The notes: generated by a model not told the origin, from the sequence alone. A stretch of 64,000 nt of DNA from Oscillospiraceae bacterium (GCA_015065385.1 SVQK01000041.1:1-64000); one strand, 5' to 3'; shown: positions 50,627 through 60,241, counted from the first letter of the stretch. Numbers and translations are program-made.

Positions 50627-52156
50627 TCATTTGATGTCTTCGTATTTCTGGAGCAGCTTTTCGAGGGATTTCATCGTGGCCTTCTCCTGCTTGGCGAGGG
50701 AGGACACGGCGTTCTCGCAGTTCCGGTCGGAGGCCAGAATGCCGCGGATCTTGCCGATCGGGGCGTTCACGCTGCCGCCGAAGATATAGGACAGGTCGAG
50801 ATAGATCCCGTCCACGATGATATCCAGCATCTGCGAGGTCTCGGAGTCGCGGGAGTACTTCGCCTTGAGCGCGGTCTCGAAGTAGGCTGGCGTCACCGTC
50901 CGGAAGGATTCCGCGCTCATGGCTTCGAGGAACGCCGCCACCATCGCCGGATCCTGTTCCGTGACGGGGATCGAGAACGACGTGGACGCGTCGTGAACGT
51001 ACTCGGCGTACTTCTCCTGCGCCGTGTCGAGCTTCGGCATGGGCAGGATCCCGAAGTCGGATTCCATATCCCGGAGCAGATCGATGCCGGAGAGCATCCA
51101 TGTGACGAAGATCGTCTGATCCGCCTTCATGGTGTTCATGATGTCGTCGTTGTTGTACGGGAGTCTCAGGGTGTTCGTCCCCTCGAAGAGCAGCTTGTGC
51201 ATTTTCTCCGTGAAGGTGACCATCCGGTCGCAGGTGGCGTTGAAGAACCACGTCCCGCTTTCGTCCTTCTTCAGGTATTCGATCCGGGACGCGCCGTAGA
51301 AGGCATCCGCGCCGAGGGTGTCCGTATTGGTGAAGTAGTGGCCGAAGATATCCCCCTCGTCCGCCTCGCCGTTGCCGTTCGCGTCCTGATAAACCGGCTC
51401 GCAGAGGGAGGTCATTTTGTCGATGGTCCACTCGCCCTCGTTCACGATCTGATAGAGGTTAATCTCACCGTTGTAGAATGTGTCAAACAGAGTCTTGTTG
51501 AAGAACATGACGAACGATCCGGAGATCATCGTCTGCCCGAGCTCGCCCATGACGGTGTAGTTGTGCCCGTTCAGATTGGTCGTCTCAAGGAAGGCGTGGT
51601 TGTACCACGGAGCCGAGAAGTCGAGATACGGCAGTTCGTTCATGGGCAGAAGAATGTTCTCCATGGTGAGGGACATCATGGAATACATGCCGTTGCCAAG
51701 GAGGTCGTAGTCGTTCGAGCCCGAGGAAACGGACTTGCGGATCTGGTCGTTGGTGCCGCCGTGAATGTTGACCGGCGCGAGGATCAGATCCATCGCAATG
51801 TTCAGCCGCTCCTGCCCTTCGAGGTTGCGGGCGTAGACGGCGTCGTTGACCACTTCCCCGTTCAGCTCTTCCGCCTGAAACTCCATCAGGGTGTCGCGGT
51901 CCCCGCCGCGGGTGTAGAAATGGAGTGTCGCGCCGCCGAAATCGAGGTCGTCCGGGAGCGAATCCTTCACGTCGGACCGTCCGTTGCCCTCGGGTTCGTC
52001 CTCCGCCGCGGCCGCGTCCTGAACCGACGGATCCGCCGCGCCGACCGCCGTGGACTGGGGCTCCGTTTCCTCATTGGTTCCGCCGCCCGAGCAGGATGCC
52101 GTTCCGGCAAGCATGAGCAGCGCGAGAAAAAGGGACAGTGCTTTCTGCTTCATCAT
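50627..52156 (-). CDS. Extracellular solute-binding lipoprotein (second orphan ABC-type)
   Basis: The 509-residue protein has a lipoprotein signal ending at GTASCSGGG (Cys22 or 23) and a family-1 type sugar-binding fold with the EF-hand-like loop DANGNGEADEGD near residue 235. Layout and several segments (LNGEVVNDAVYARN, FGILPMPKLD, TPAYFETALKAKYSRD) parallel the protein at 36982-38481 (LNGEATNDSVYQRN, YGILPLPKFD, FPAYYDVALKSRYSAE), so they are paralogs. GGAGG lies close to ATG 52156; ATG 52153 would have better spacing. No permease is adjacent. Confidence 0.9.
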   Translation of the reverse strand: MMKQKALSLFLALLMLAGTASCSGGGTNEETEPQSTAVGAADPSVQDAAAAEDEPEGNGRSDVKDSLPDDLDFGGATLHFYTRGGDRDTLMEFQAEELNGEVVNDAVYARNLEGQERLNIAMDLILAPVNIHGGTNDQIRKSVSSGSNDYDLLGNGMYSMMSLTMENILLPMNELPYLDFSAPWYNHAFLETTNLNGHNYTVMGELGQTMISGSFVMFFNKTLFDTFYNGEINLYQIVNEGEWTIDKMTSLCEPVYQDANGNGEADEGDIFGHYFTNTDTLGADAFYGASRIEYLKKDESGTWFFNATCDRMVTFTEKMHKLLFEGTNTLRLPYNNDDIMNTMKADQTIFVTWMLSGIDLLRDMESDFGILPMPKLDTAQEKYAEYVHDASTSFSIPVTEQDPAMVAAFLEAMSAESFRTVTPAYFETALKAKYSRDSETSQMLDIIVDGIYLDLSYIFGGSVNAPIGKIRGILASDRNCENAVSSLAKQEKATMKSLEKLLQKYEDIK

Positions 52157-52214
52157 AGTACCTCCGTTCTAATTGATCCGCCCTGTTACCGGACGGTGAT
52201 TGCCGTTGGATGCG

Positions 52215-52769
52215 TCAGCCGTCGGATCCGGAAAGCCGAACCGTTTCGGGAACGACGCCGAGTGCCGGCAGGATCTTCTCCGTCAGATCCCGCGTGGAAA
52301 AGCGGATGGAGCTGGTGTTCTCGCAGGGATGGCAGCCGAACATCTCCTCTTTCAATACGTCCTCGTCGATCACGAGCCGTACCCTGTGTTCGCGGTCGTT
52401 CATCAGGCCGAGGACGGAGACGCTTCCCGGACGGACGTCGAGAAACCGTGCCATGGCCTCCTCGTCGGCAAAGGACAGGCGGCTGGTCCCGAGCTGCCCG
52501 GTGACCTCCTTTGTCCTGAACGGCTTGTCCCCGGGCATGATCAGCAAAAAGAACTGCGTCTTCTGGCGGTTGCACAGGAAGAGATTCTTCGCGGTATGCA
52601 CGTTCAGCACCGCGTCCGCCTGCGCGCATCCCTCCATCGTGGTGGCCGGCTGATCCGGGTGGTCGGTCCGGTCGAAGTCCACGCCGATGCGGTCGAGGAA
52701 GGCATACGCCCGTTTTTCGCGCCCGCTCCGCCCTTCGAGATCGCTTGGGGAGCCGTGAAGAAGTTCCAT
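52215..52769 (-). CDS. Prolyl-tRNA synthetase-associated (YbaK-type) deacylase, ProX/PrdX family
   Basis: The 184-residue protein matches trans-editing domains that hydrolyse mischarged aminoacyl-tRNA(Pro): KNLFLCNRQKTQFFLLIMPG, LGTSRLSFADEEAMARFL, VRPGSVSVLGLMND and the ending motif GCHPCENTSSIRF. Family members clear Ala-tRNA(Pro) made by prolyl-tRNA synthetase. No synthetase gene is adjacent. The start at 52769 has AAAGGT upstream and the gene is monocistronic, with a good promoter 55-80 nt upstream. Confidence 0.9.
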   Translation of the reverse strand: MELLHGSPSDLEGRSGREKRAYAFLDRIGVDFDRTDHPDQPATTMEGCAQADAVLNVHTAKNLFLCNRQKTQFFLLIMPGDKPFRTKEVTGQLGTSRLSFADEEAMARFLDVRPGSVSVLGLMNDREHRVRLVIDEDVLKEEMFGCHPCENTSSIRFSTRDLTEKILPALGVVPETVRLSGSDG

Positions 52770-52823
52770 AGGATGATCCGACCTTTCCCGCGCCGATCCG
52801 CGGATGAATGTTTATGCAAGGCT

Positions 52824-52852
52824 ATTCTATCACAACCTCCGGGAAAAGTCAA
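52824..52852 (-). promoter_or_regulatory. Promoter of the ProX-type deacylase gene
   Basis: TTGACT (52847-52852) and TAGAAT (52824-52829) on the minus strand are separated by 17 nt. Confidence 0.8.
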
Positions 52853-52998
52853 TCGCTCCTTTCCCAGCCCCCGCCCGTCCTCAAAAAATCCCGCGCTTTT
52901 TTCCGGATTTTTTCGCGGAAGCTGTAAGATCGGCGGGTCAGAACGGGACAAATAGAGTGAGACAAAAAGCAAACGACGGGCGAAAGAGGGGAAACGGC

Positions 52999-55320
52999 AT
53001 GAAACAGACAAATCGGATCGCGGCCCTGCTCTCCGCGGCGATCCTGCTCTGCTCGGGTTCCTGCCGGGGCGATGGGAACGCAAAGACAAACGAGGATGCG
53101 GCGGACGGTGGGAAAAATCCCTTTGCGATGACGGAGCTTCTGGATCACAGCGGCGATTCCGGGGCGTCCGGACAACCGGCGGAAACAGCGGCTCCGGCCG
53201 AGGTCGGGACAGCAGAAGAGGCGGAGAGCGCGAAAGAAGCGGCGGAAGAGGCTCCGGTCACGGTCGAAGGTGAAGCTGAGGCTGAGGCAGTCCCCGGGAA
53301 GAGCTGCTATCTTTTAGAGCACGGCGAGCGGTTTATCTGCCCGTACCGGGATCGGATCTACGGCCTCGGCGAGAACCTGCTGACCGCGTACGACCCTGCC
53401 GACGGGATGCGGTGCGAAGTGCTGGCGGACTATTCGGGCGAGACGCTCTTCCCGGGCTTCGATTCCTTTCCCCACAACCGGCTGGCGGCGCAGGGGGAGG
53501 AGCTCGCGCTGTTCCTCGCCGACCGGATCCGGATCTGCTCGCTTGACGGGGAGACGGTACGGGAACTTCCCCTGCCCATGCTGACGCCGGAGGAAGGGGA
53601 GGAGGCCCGGTTCTGGGAAGCCGATCTCTACGCCCTCGACGGGGTGTATTACGCGTGGTGCTCCTTCGCGTCGGCGGAAGAGGAGGAAGAAGCTGCTGCC
53701 TCCCGCCGCGTCTTTCTCCGGATCGATCCGGAGAGCGGGGACGTGCGGGAGCTCGGGATCCACGGGGAGGATGTGGAATGCCTCTACTCCCTCGCGGCCG
53801 GGGACAAAAAGGACTGCCTGACCGCCGCCGCCGAGGTCCGGATCCCGGGCATGTCCGGAGTCTGTGTGGGCCTTGTGCGGTACGATCTCAAAAAGGAATG
53901 GTTCGAGGACTTCAAGGACTGGGGCACGCGTTCAAGCCTCGATTTCCGGATGCAGATCGACCCTTCGGACGGAACGGTCTGGGGAGCGGCGGGGGAGACT
54001 TTAGCCGTCAAGTTCCTGCGCTGGCGGGGGGAGAGCCGGGACGAGGAGGTCATCGCGCGCCTCTCCCGGGACAGCCTCAGGGAGCGGATCGAGCGGGAGA
54101 CCGGGGCGTCCGCGTCCCCCCTGATCCGCGGCTTCTTCTGGACGGGGCGGGAATTTCTCTTCTATGACAGCGAGTCCTCCGTCCTCGTGGCAAAGGCGGC
54201 GGAGCCGGATTCCGATTCAGGCAGGACTTTGACGATCCTCTGGCCCGACGTCACCTCGAACATGATCACAAACGGCCTGCTCACCGTGGACAACCCCGTC
54301 GCGCACAAGCTGGAGCTGGCTCTCTCCCGGTTTTCCGACGAAACGGGATCGGACGCGCGCACCGTCCGGTATCCGAAGCAGGAGTTCAACCGGCGCGTGC
54401 AGATGAAAATGCTCGCGGGGGACGACGATTTTGATCTCGTCTACGAGCAGGACGGGCGGGAGATGATCGGCCCCCTGATCCGGAACGCGCTCTACCTCCC
54501 CCTCGAAACCGATCCGGAGATCGTCCGGCACTTCGGCGGGAACTACCTGCCCGGGATCCGGGAGATCATGACGACGGACGACGGCCATCTCTGGGGAGTC
54601 CCCTACACGCTCGCCGTGACGGGGATCCTCTCCCCCTCGGATTCGGCCGGAGAGACGGGCTATGACGCCGGATCGCTTGCCGCAGCGGAGAACTTCATCG
54701 TACCCCTGCTCATCAATATCGCCGAGGACGGACTACGAAACGGACGCCTCGACCGGGACCGCGTCCTCTCCGTGTTTGAGGACAGCGCGTCGCTCCCTCC
54801 GGCTGGCCTCACAGACGTCCGCGTTCCGGCTCAGGACATCGATCCGGCGGGGCAGTGGGAGTCCGCGCCGAAGACGGAGGGGAAAACGCTCCTCCCTCTC
54901 CCCGACAATAACTATGCGGACGTCTCCTGCTATATCTTCGCGTACCGGAACACGCCGGTCCCCCATCTTGCGCTTTCGTATCTGCGCCTTCTCACGGACG
55001 AATTCTGGGTGACGCTGTATGAGCCGGAGAAAACCTGCATGGCAGCGGCGGGGTTGCAGTACCACGCTTACGCGGAGGGGTTCAGCTTCCGGTCGGAACC
55101 GGAGGACACCCCCATCTCCCTCGGGAAAAACTCCGCTGCGCTGAACCGGATGGCGGGATCGCTGCTCGCCTCCTGCCGCTGCGGGCTGACGGGGCTCTGG
55201 GACCGTGACGCGATCTTCGAGATCAGCGGGATCGCCGAGCGCGTGCGGACCGGTGCCATCACCCCGGAGGCGGGCGCGGACGAGTTCGTCTCCCGGATCG
55301 GAATCCGGCTGTTCGAATGA
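52999..55320 (+). CDS. Propeller-like / solute-binding-protein fusion lipoprotein 1
   Basis: The 773-residue protein has a signal ending near SGSCRGDG (probable lipidation cysteine near residue 23), an Ala/Glu-rich linker (about 30-90), then about 330 residues of repeated beta-strand pattern resembling a propeller (YLLEHGERFICPYRDRIYGL, IRICSLDGETVRELPL, FLRIDPESGDVRELGI), and a family-1 solute-binding-protein-like half (about 400-770; LELALSRFSDETGSDARTV, YGVPYTLAV-type cleft segment WGVPYTLAVTGIL). It starts a tandem trio and is the most diverged; its C terminus (PEAGADEFVSRIGIRLFE) aligns loosely with the others. No permease genes are near. Function is inferred as surface binding. Confidence 0.75.
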   Translation: MKQTNRIAALLSAAILLCSGSCRGDGNAKTNEDAADGGKNPFAMTELLDHSGDSGASGQPAETAAPAEVGTAEEAESAKEAAEEAPVTVEGEAEAEAVPGKSCYLLEHGERFICPYRDRIYGLGENLLTAYDPADGMRCEVLADYSGETLFPGFDSFPHNRLAAQGEELALFLADRIRICSLDGETVRELPLPMLTPEEGEEARFWEADLYALDGVYYAWCSFASAEEEEEAAASRRVFLRIDPESGDVRELGIHGEDVECLYSLAAGDKKDCLTAAAEVRIPGMSGVCVGLVRYDLKKEWFEDFKDWGTRSSLDFRMQIDPSDGTVWGAAGETLAVKFLRWRGESRDEEVIARLSRDSLRERIERETGASASPLIRGFFWTGREFLFYDSESSVLVAKAAEPDSDSGRTLTILWPDVTSNMITNGLLTVDNPVAHKLELALSRFSDETGSDARTVRYPKQEFNRRVQMKMLAGDDDFDLVYEQDGREMIGPLIRNALYLPLETDPEIVRHFGGNYLPGIREIMTTDDGHLWGVPYTLAVTGILSPSDSAGETGYDAGSLAAAENFIVPLLINIAEDGLRNGRLDRDRVLSVFEDSASLPPAGLTDVRVPAQDIDPAGQWESAPKTEGKTLLPLPDNNYADVSCYIFAYRNTPVPHLALSYLRLLTDEFWVTLYEPEKTCMAAAGLQYHAYAEGFSFRSEPEDTPISLGKNSAALNRMAGSLLASCRCGLTGLWDRDAIFEISGIAERVRTGAITPEAGADEFVSRIGIRLFE

Positions 55321-55348
55321 CGATGCCCACACGGAAAGGAGAATCGGG

Positions 55349-57772
55349 ATGAACAAACAGAAAAGGATCCGGAGAACGGCGGCCTTTCTCGCGCTTCTGC
55401 CGCTCTTCGCGCTGACGACGATTTTTGTGTCCGGGGGATGCCGGAAACGGGAGGCTGCCGGGAAAACGGGAATCGCCGAAGGAACGGATGCGGACATCAC
55501 GGAAATCCTCGAAAACGTCTACCGCGGCGTCCCCCTCGCGCTGTCCGAGGAATTCCGCGGGCTGTCAACAAGCATGCTTTCGACAAAGATCCCGAAGCTC
55601 GACGCGGAGCTCGGGATGGCGACGGTGTACGCCGAGGACGCGGACGGCATGGGATACGCCGTCACGATCAGCGCGGAGTCGGGAACGGTGCGGGAGATCC
55701 CCGTTCCCATTCCGGAAGGACACCGCTGCTCCGCCGGGGCGTGGTCGCTCGACGGGGAACAGTTCTGGTATGTCACGGCGGACGAGACTGTCGGGAACGG
55801 GGTTCAGGATGCCATAGATCTGGCGCTCTGCTGCCTCGATCCGGAGAGCGGCGGATCGGAGCGTCGGGGCGGCAATCTGCGCGGGCTCTTCGACACGACG
55901 GACGAGCAGGAGAGAGGCCTGCACGTCTCGTCCGTCGCCGTGGATGCCGACGGGGACATCTGGATCGGAACGCCGGGGGAAATTCTGGTTGTCTCTCCGG
56001 ATGGGGAAAAACGCGCGTCGTTTCCCGGGTTCTACAATGCCCCGCTGGCCCTCGCGGCGTCTCCCGATCCTTCCTCTTCGGGGGAGGGGGAGGTCTGGCT
56101 TCCGAAGGGCGGCGCGGTTCTCCTCTTCGACAAATCCCGCCCCGACGGTCCCCGGACGCTCCCTCTGCCGGAGGAGGCGGAGCGGATCGTCTTCTGCGGG
56201 AATTACGATTTCTGCTTTGCCTCCGGCTCCGGCGTGTACGGCGCGGCGATTGCGGACGGGGAGGTGACGGCGGAGCTTCTCATGAGCTATCCGAACTCCG
56301 ACGTGGATCCGGCGGACTGCACCCTGCTCGGCGCGTTCGACTCCGAAAACCTGCTCTTCGCCGAGGACCGCGGGTTCACGCTGTACCGGGCGTCGGAGGA
56401 CGTAAGCCTTGCCTCTCTCTGTGTGATCGAGGTGGCCTCCGCGTTCGATCTTGACTACGGCGGACTCGGCTTCACGACGCAGATCGTGGAATTCAACAAG
56501 TCCCATCCGGACTGCCGCGTCGTTCTGAACGACTATTCCGTCTGGAACACCGCGGACAACCCGGACGGAGGCGTTTCCCGGCTGCTGACGGACATGATGA
56601 CCGGGATCGCAAAGCCCGATATCGTGATCGCCAAAACCCGCGGCGGCATCAACAGCGCGGCGCAGGCGTCCGTTTCGGAGCAGATCGTAAAGCACGGCCT
56701 CTACGCCGATCTCTCCCCCTGCCTTGATTCGGACGGCGAGGTCAACTGGGAGACGGTCTCTGGCGCGGTCCTGCGGTTCTGCTCGGCGGAGGACGGCGGG
56801 CTCTGGGGGATCGCTCCGTGCTTCACGATGGAAACGCTGATCGCGCCCGCGTCTCTGATATCGGAAGAGGAGGCCGAGAACGGATGGACGCTTTCCGGCC
56901 TGCTCGACCGGGCGGAGCGGCTTCCCGGGGGGACCTTCCTCATGGGCGGGCTGACGAGGGAGAACGCGGAGAAAGAGCTGCTCGGGCCGGACGGGTACGG
57001 CGCGTTCGTGGACCTTGAGGCCGGGGTCTGCTCCTTTGACAGCCCGGAGTTTCTGCGCTGGCTCCGGTTCTTCGACAGCCTTCCCGCCGACGAAGAAGCG
57101 CTCAGACGCTCCGCCGGTCTCGGAAGCATGAGCGGGGATACGCTCCGAGAGTTCTACGAGGGCCAGGTCCTTCTGGAGCGCGTCCGCATCGTCAACGGCT
57201 TCTCCGATCTCGCCGAACTCGAAGCGGTATTCGGGACGAAGGACTGGGTCCCCGTGGGCTTTCCGGCGCGGGGGCACAACGGAACGACGGTGATCTGCCC
57301 CGCCGTCGTCATCATGACCTCGTTCTGCCGGAACCGGGAACCGGCATGGGAGCTGATCCGGACGCTCGTGAAGGATTCGATCGCCGGACGGGCTTCGAAC
57401 AATCCGACGCTCAAACCGGCGGCGCGGGCCTATACGGCGCAGTTCATGGTCCCCGGCGCGTATTCGGCCGTCACCTTCAGCGGAAAATCCCGGATGAGGC
57501 AGGGCGGGTACGCGGAGGACGGTGTCATCCCGAAACAGGAGGACCTGAACGCTCCCGGCTGGGTCTGCGTCCCGACATGGGAGGACTACGACCGGTACGA
57601 ACGCCTGCTGGACAGGGTCGTCAGCTATCCCATGACCGAAGCCCTTCCCGCGGAGATCGACGCCATCGTGCGGGAGGAGGCCTCCGCGTTCTCCCGCGGC
57701 GTCGGGTCGGCGGAAGACTGCGCGGCTAAAATCCAGTCAAGAGTATCGATATGGATAGCGGAAAACCGATAA
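55349..57772 (+). CDS. Propeller-like / solute-binding-protein fusion lipoprotein 2
   Basis: The 807-residue protein has a signal with lipobox-like VSGGC (about Cys32), then a propeller-like N-terminal half with blade-type repeats (IWIGTPGEILVVSPDG, VLLFDKSRPDGPRTLPLP, YDFCFASGSGVYGAAI), then a solute-binding half beginning near residue 385 (IVEFNKSHPDCRVVLNDYS, DMMTGIAKPDIVIAKTR, GGLWGIAPCFTMETL, SFDSPEFLRWLRFFDSLP). It ends in GVGSAEDCAAKIQSRVSIWI, a motif nearly identical in the third gene. ATG 55349 follows AAAGGAGA, 28 nt after the first gene. Confidence 0.8.
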   Translation: MNKQKRIRRTAAFLALLPLFALTTIFVSGGCRKREAAGKTGIAEGTDADITEILENVYRGVPLALSEEFRGLSTSMLSTKIPKLDAELGMATVYAEDADGMGYAVTISAESGTVREIPVPIPEGHRCSAGAWSLDGEQFWYVTADETVGNGVQDAIDLALCCLDPESGGSERRGGNLRGLFDTTDEQERGLHVSSVAVDADGDIWIGTPGEILVVSPDGEKRASFPGFYNAPLALAASPDPSSSGEGEVWLPKGGAVLLFDKSRPDGPRTLPLPEEAERIVFCGNYDFCFASGSGVYGAAIADGEVTAELLMSYPNSDVDPADCTLLGAFDSENLLFAEDRGFTLYRASEDVSLASLCVIEVASAFDLDYGGLGFTTQIVEFNKSHPDCRVVLNDYSVWNTADNPDGGVSRLLTDMMTGIAKPDIVIAKTRGGINSAAQASVSEQIVKHGLYADLSPCLDSDGEVNWETVSGAVLRFCSAEDGGLWGIAPCFTMETLIAPASLISEEEAENGWTLSGLLDRAERLPGGTFLMGGLTRENAEKELLGPDGYGAFVDLEAGVCSFDSPEFLRWLRFFDSLPADEEALRRSAGLGSMSGDTLREFYEGQVLLERVRIVNGFSDLAELEAVFGTKDWVPVGFPARGHNGTTVICPAVVIMTSFCRNREPAWELIRTLVKDSIAGRASNNPTLKPAARAYTAQFMVPGAYSAVTFSGKSRMRQGGYAEDGVIPKQEDLNAPGWVCVPTWEDYDRYERLLDRVVSYPMTEALPAEIDAIVREEASAFSRGVGSAEDCAAKIQSRVSIWIAENR

Positions 57773-57810
57773 GGTCCGGATGATCCGTTGCCGTCTTCCG
57801 CGGGCGGATT

Positions 57811-57867
57811 GACTGCGCGCAAAAAATCCAATCCAGAGTATCGATATGGATAGCGGAAAACCGATAA
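57811..57867 (+). pseudogene. 3'-end relic of a propeller/solute-binding-protein gene
   Basis: Between the second and third genes a fragment reads in one frame DCAQKIQSRVSIWIAENR and stop, the C terminus shared by its neighbours. The last 33 nt (57835-57867) are identical to the end of gene 2 (57740-57772); upstream, similarity decays through indels within about 20 nt. It has no start and is too short to be a gene. It looks like the remainder of a lost fourth copy or of a partial tandem duplication. Confidence 0.85.
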
Positions 57868-57886
57868 AAATCAACAGGAGGCCCCT

Positions 57887-60232
57887 ATGAAAACAAAAAA
57901 GACCGCCCTTGTGTCAGCCCTGACCGCGCTTGCGCTGCTCCTTGCCGCCGTCTCCGGGTTCCCGGAATGCGGGAAGCGTGAGGAAAAGGCCCCGGAACCG
58001 CCCGCCGGGGACGAATCGCTCGTCAAGACGGGCATCTTCACCGCGCAGGATCTGCCCATGCCCGACGGAATGTCGTTCAACGAGCGGATCGTGCCGTTCT
58101 GGGACCCGGAGGAGAGGACCCTGACCTTCTGCGCTTCGGAAACGATCTCCGTGGATTTCGAGGACGGGACGTTTTCCGAATCGGAGGTTCTGTATCTCGT
58201 CACCTCGGACGCGGAGGAGGTGAGATCGAAGGTCCCGCTCCCGGATATGAACGGGGAGTTCCCGACCGCCGGAACGATCGGGGAAAAAGAGGCGGTTCTC
58301 GTTCTCGGCACGGACGACCGCTCCTACCGGATCCTGCTCTATGACCGGGAAAGCGGGGAATCGTCCGCGAGCGGCGTCGTCAATGCGCTGTTCCCGCACA
58401 GGGTCCTCGGGATCGCGGGCGCGCTTCTCGACAGGGATGAGAACGGAGAAGAGCGGATCGCGGTGCTCTCTCAGGAGGAAGCCGTCTTCTTCGACCGGAG
58501 GTGGACGGTGAAAAGCGCGGCTCCCCTTCCCTCGGGCATGACGGGGACGAGCCTGTTCCGCACTCCTTCCGGAACGATCCTCGCGGGGATTTACGACGGA
58601 GGCGGCGAGAGCGGATGCGCTGTCTACGACCGGAAGGCCGCGTCCTTCGGCGAACCGCTGTCCGGGGTGTGGGATCCGGTTCCCTGCGCGGCGGGATTCG
58701 ACTATTGTTCCAGCGGAGAGGCGGGCGTGTACGGATACAGCCTCTCGGGCGGGGAGCCGGTTCTTTTATTGAACAGCCTCAACTCCGATCTGCGCGGGTC
58801 GGGACAGCTCTGGTTCGCCGCCGACGCGGATACGCTGCTCTATTCGGGATCGGATGCCGTCTACTCCGGCCCCTTCCGCCCAGGGCCGATCGAACACAAG
58901 CCCGTCCTCTGCCTGCACGGGGAGGACGTGGATATCTCGGACGCGGCGATCCTTCACCTCGCCTACGCGAACTGCGGGCTGACGGGAGCCGTTCTGAGCG
59001 CCGTCGCCGACTTCAACCGGACCCGCGCCGACTGTCAGATCGTGCTCGACGACTACTCCGATCCCTCCTTCGCAACGGACGGGAGCCAGCGTCTCGCCAT
59101 GGACATGGTGACGGGTGTTTTTCAGCCGGACATTCTGATCGGCGATACCTACGCCCCCTATCTCACGGCGGCGGCGGAAAAAGGGCTTTATACGGATCTT
59201 TCCCCGTACCTCGAGAAGGATCCTCTGGTGAACCGGGACAATCTCTTCGGCTCCGTGCTCCGGCTCTTCGACGACGGGTCAGGCGGGATCTGGGGACTGG
59301 CTCCGTTCGTTTCGGTCAGGGCGGAACTCTCGACGCCGGACAACCTCGGGCCATTCGCCGAAAAAGGTTATTGGACGATGGCGGAGATGATCGACTATAT
59401 CGAAAGCCTGCCGGACGTGACGGTCTTCGCCGAGGGATTCACGCAAAGCAGCATGGTGAACTATCTGTGCCGGGCCGACGCCTGCCTCGCGTACATCGAC
59501 GGAGACCGCTGCTCCTTCGACTCTCCGGAATTTGTGCGGTCATTGAACTTCCTCGCATCCCTCCCGGACGAGGAGGAACTTCGGAAAACCTCCCCGATCG
59601 CGGGACTCGACGAGTCGCAGCTCACGGAGGCATACCGCGACGGGCGGATCCGGACCGTTTCCGGCTTCTTCGGCTCAATCATCGACTTCTCCCGGCTGGA
59701 GCTGAAATTCGGGAGGAAGGACTGGGTCCCGATCGGCTCTCCCGTATCGGAGCAGCGGGCGGGCGCGGGCATCGGTGTCAGCGCGGGCCACATGTTCCTT
59801 ATCGCCTCGACCTGCTCTCTGCCGGACGCCGCATGGGATCTCTGCCGGATGTTCTTCACGGACAAGGAGGGCCAGGCCGGTCTGCCCGCGCTCCGGTCGA
59901 TGCTCGACAGCATGGCGGAAGACTACCTCGGGCGGGAGTACATCTGGTTCTACGGCCGGGGCGGAAAGTGGAGCATGGGCGAGGGGACGATCACGGCGGA
60001 GGACCGGATGCAGCCGAACGTCTCCGGCGTCTTCTCGGAGGAGGATCTCGGAAAGATGAAAGACATCCTCGACTCCTCCGGCACGCCCCTCATCCGGACG
60101 CTCCGGATCGGGGAGATCCAGTCCATCCTGCGCGAGGAGCTCTCCGCGTTTCTCGGCGGCGTCGGGAGCGCTGAGGACTGCGCGGGGAAAATACAGTCCC
60201 GGGTGTCGATCTGGCTTTCGGAAAACCGGTGA
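57887..60232 (+). CDS. Propeller-like / solute-binding-protein fusion lipoprotein 3
   Basis: The 781-residue protein begins with an export signal (MKTKKTALVSALTALALLLAAVSG) and has a cysteine at 28 in FPECGK, an atypical lipobox. The N-terminal half again shows blade-like repeats (VLVLGTDDRSYRILLYDRES, TILAGIYDGGGESGCAVYD). The solute-binding half starts near residue 370 (AVADFNRTRADCQIVLDDYS, DMVTGVFQPDILIGDTYAP, GGIWGLAPFVSV, SFDSPEFVRSLNFLASLP) and ends GVGSAEDCAGKIQSRVSIWL. It is clearly paralogous to gene 2. CAGGAGGC precedes the ATG and a terminator follows. Confidence 0.8.
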   Translation: MKTKKTALVSALTALALLLAAVSGFPECGKREEKAPEPPAGDESLVKTGIFTAQDLPMPDGMSFNERIVPFWDPEERTLTFCASETISVDFEDGTFSESEVLYLVTSDAEEVRSKVPLPDMNGEFPTAGTIGEKEAVLVLGTDDRSYRILLYDRESGESSASGVVNALFPHRVLGIAGALLDRDENGEERIAVLSQEEAVFFDRRWTVKSAAPLPSGMTGTSLFRTPSGTILAGIYDGGGESGCAVYDRKAASFGEPLSGVWDPVPCAAGFDYCSSGEAGVYGYSLSGGEPVLLLNSLNSDLRGSGQLWFAADADTLLYSGSDAVYSGPFRPGPIEHKPVLCLHGEDVDISDAAILHLAYANCGLTGAVLSAVADFNRTRADCQIVLDDYSDPSFATDGSQRLAMDMVTGVFQPDILIGDTYAPYLTAAAEKGLYTDLSPYLEKDPLVNRDNLFGSVLRLFDDGSGGIWGLAPFVSVRAELSTPDNLGPFAEKGYWTMAEMIDYIESLPDVTVFAEGFTQSSMVNYLCRADACLAYIDGDRCSFDSPEFVRSLNFLASLPDEEELRKTSPIAGLDESQLTEAYRDGRIRTVSGFFGSIIDFSRLELKFGRKDWVPIGSPVSEQRAGAGIGVSAGHMFLIASTCSLPDAAWDLCRMFFTDKEGQAGLPALRSMLDSMAEDYLGREYIWFYGRGGKWSMGEGTITAEDRMQPNVSGVFSEEDLGKMKDILDSSGTPLIRTLRIGEIQSILREELSAFLGGVGSAEDCAGKIQSRVSIWLSENR

Positions 60233-60241
60233 AAGAAACAG

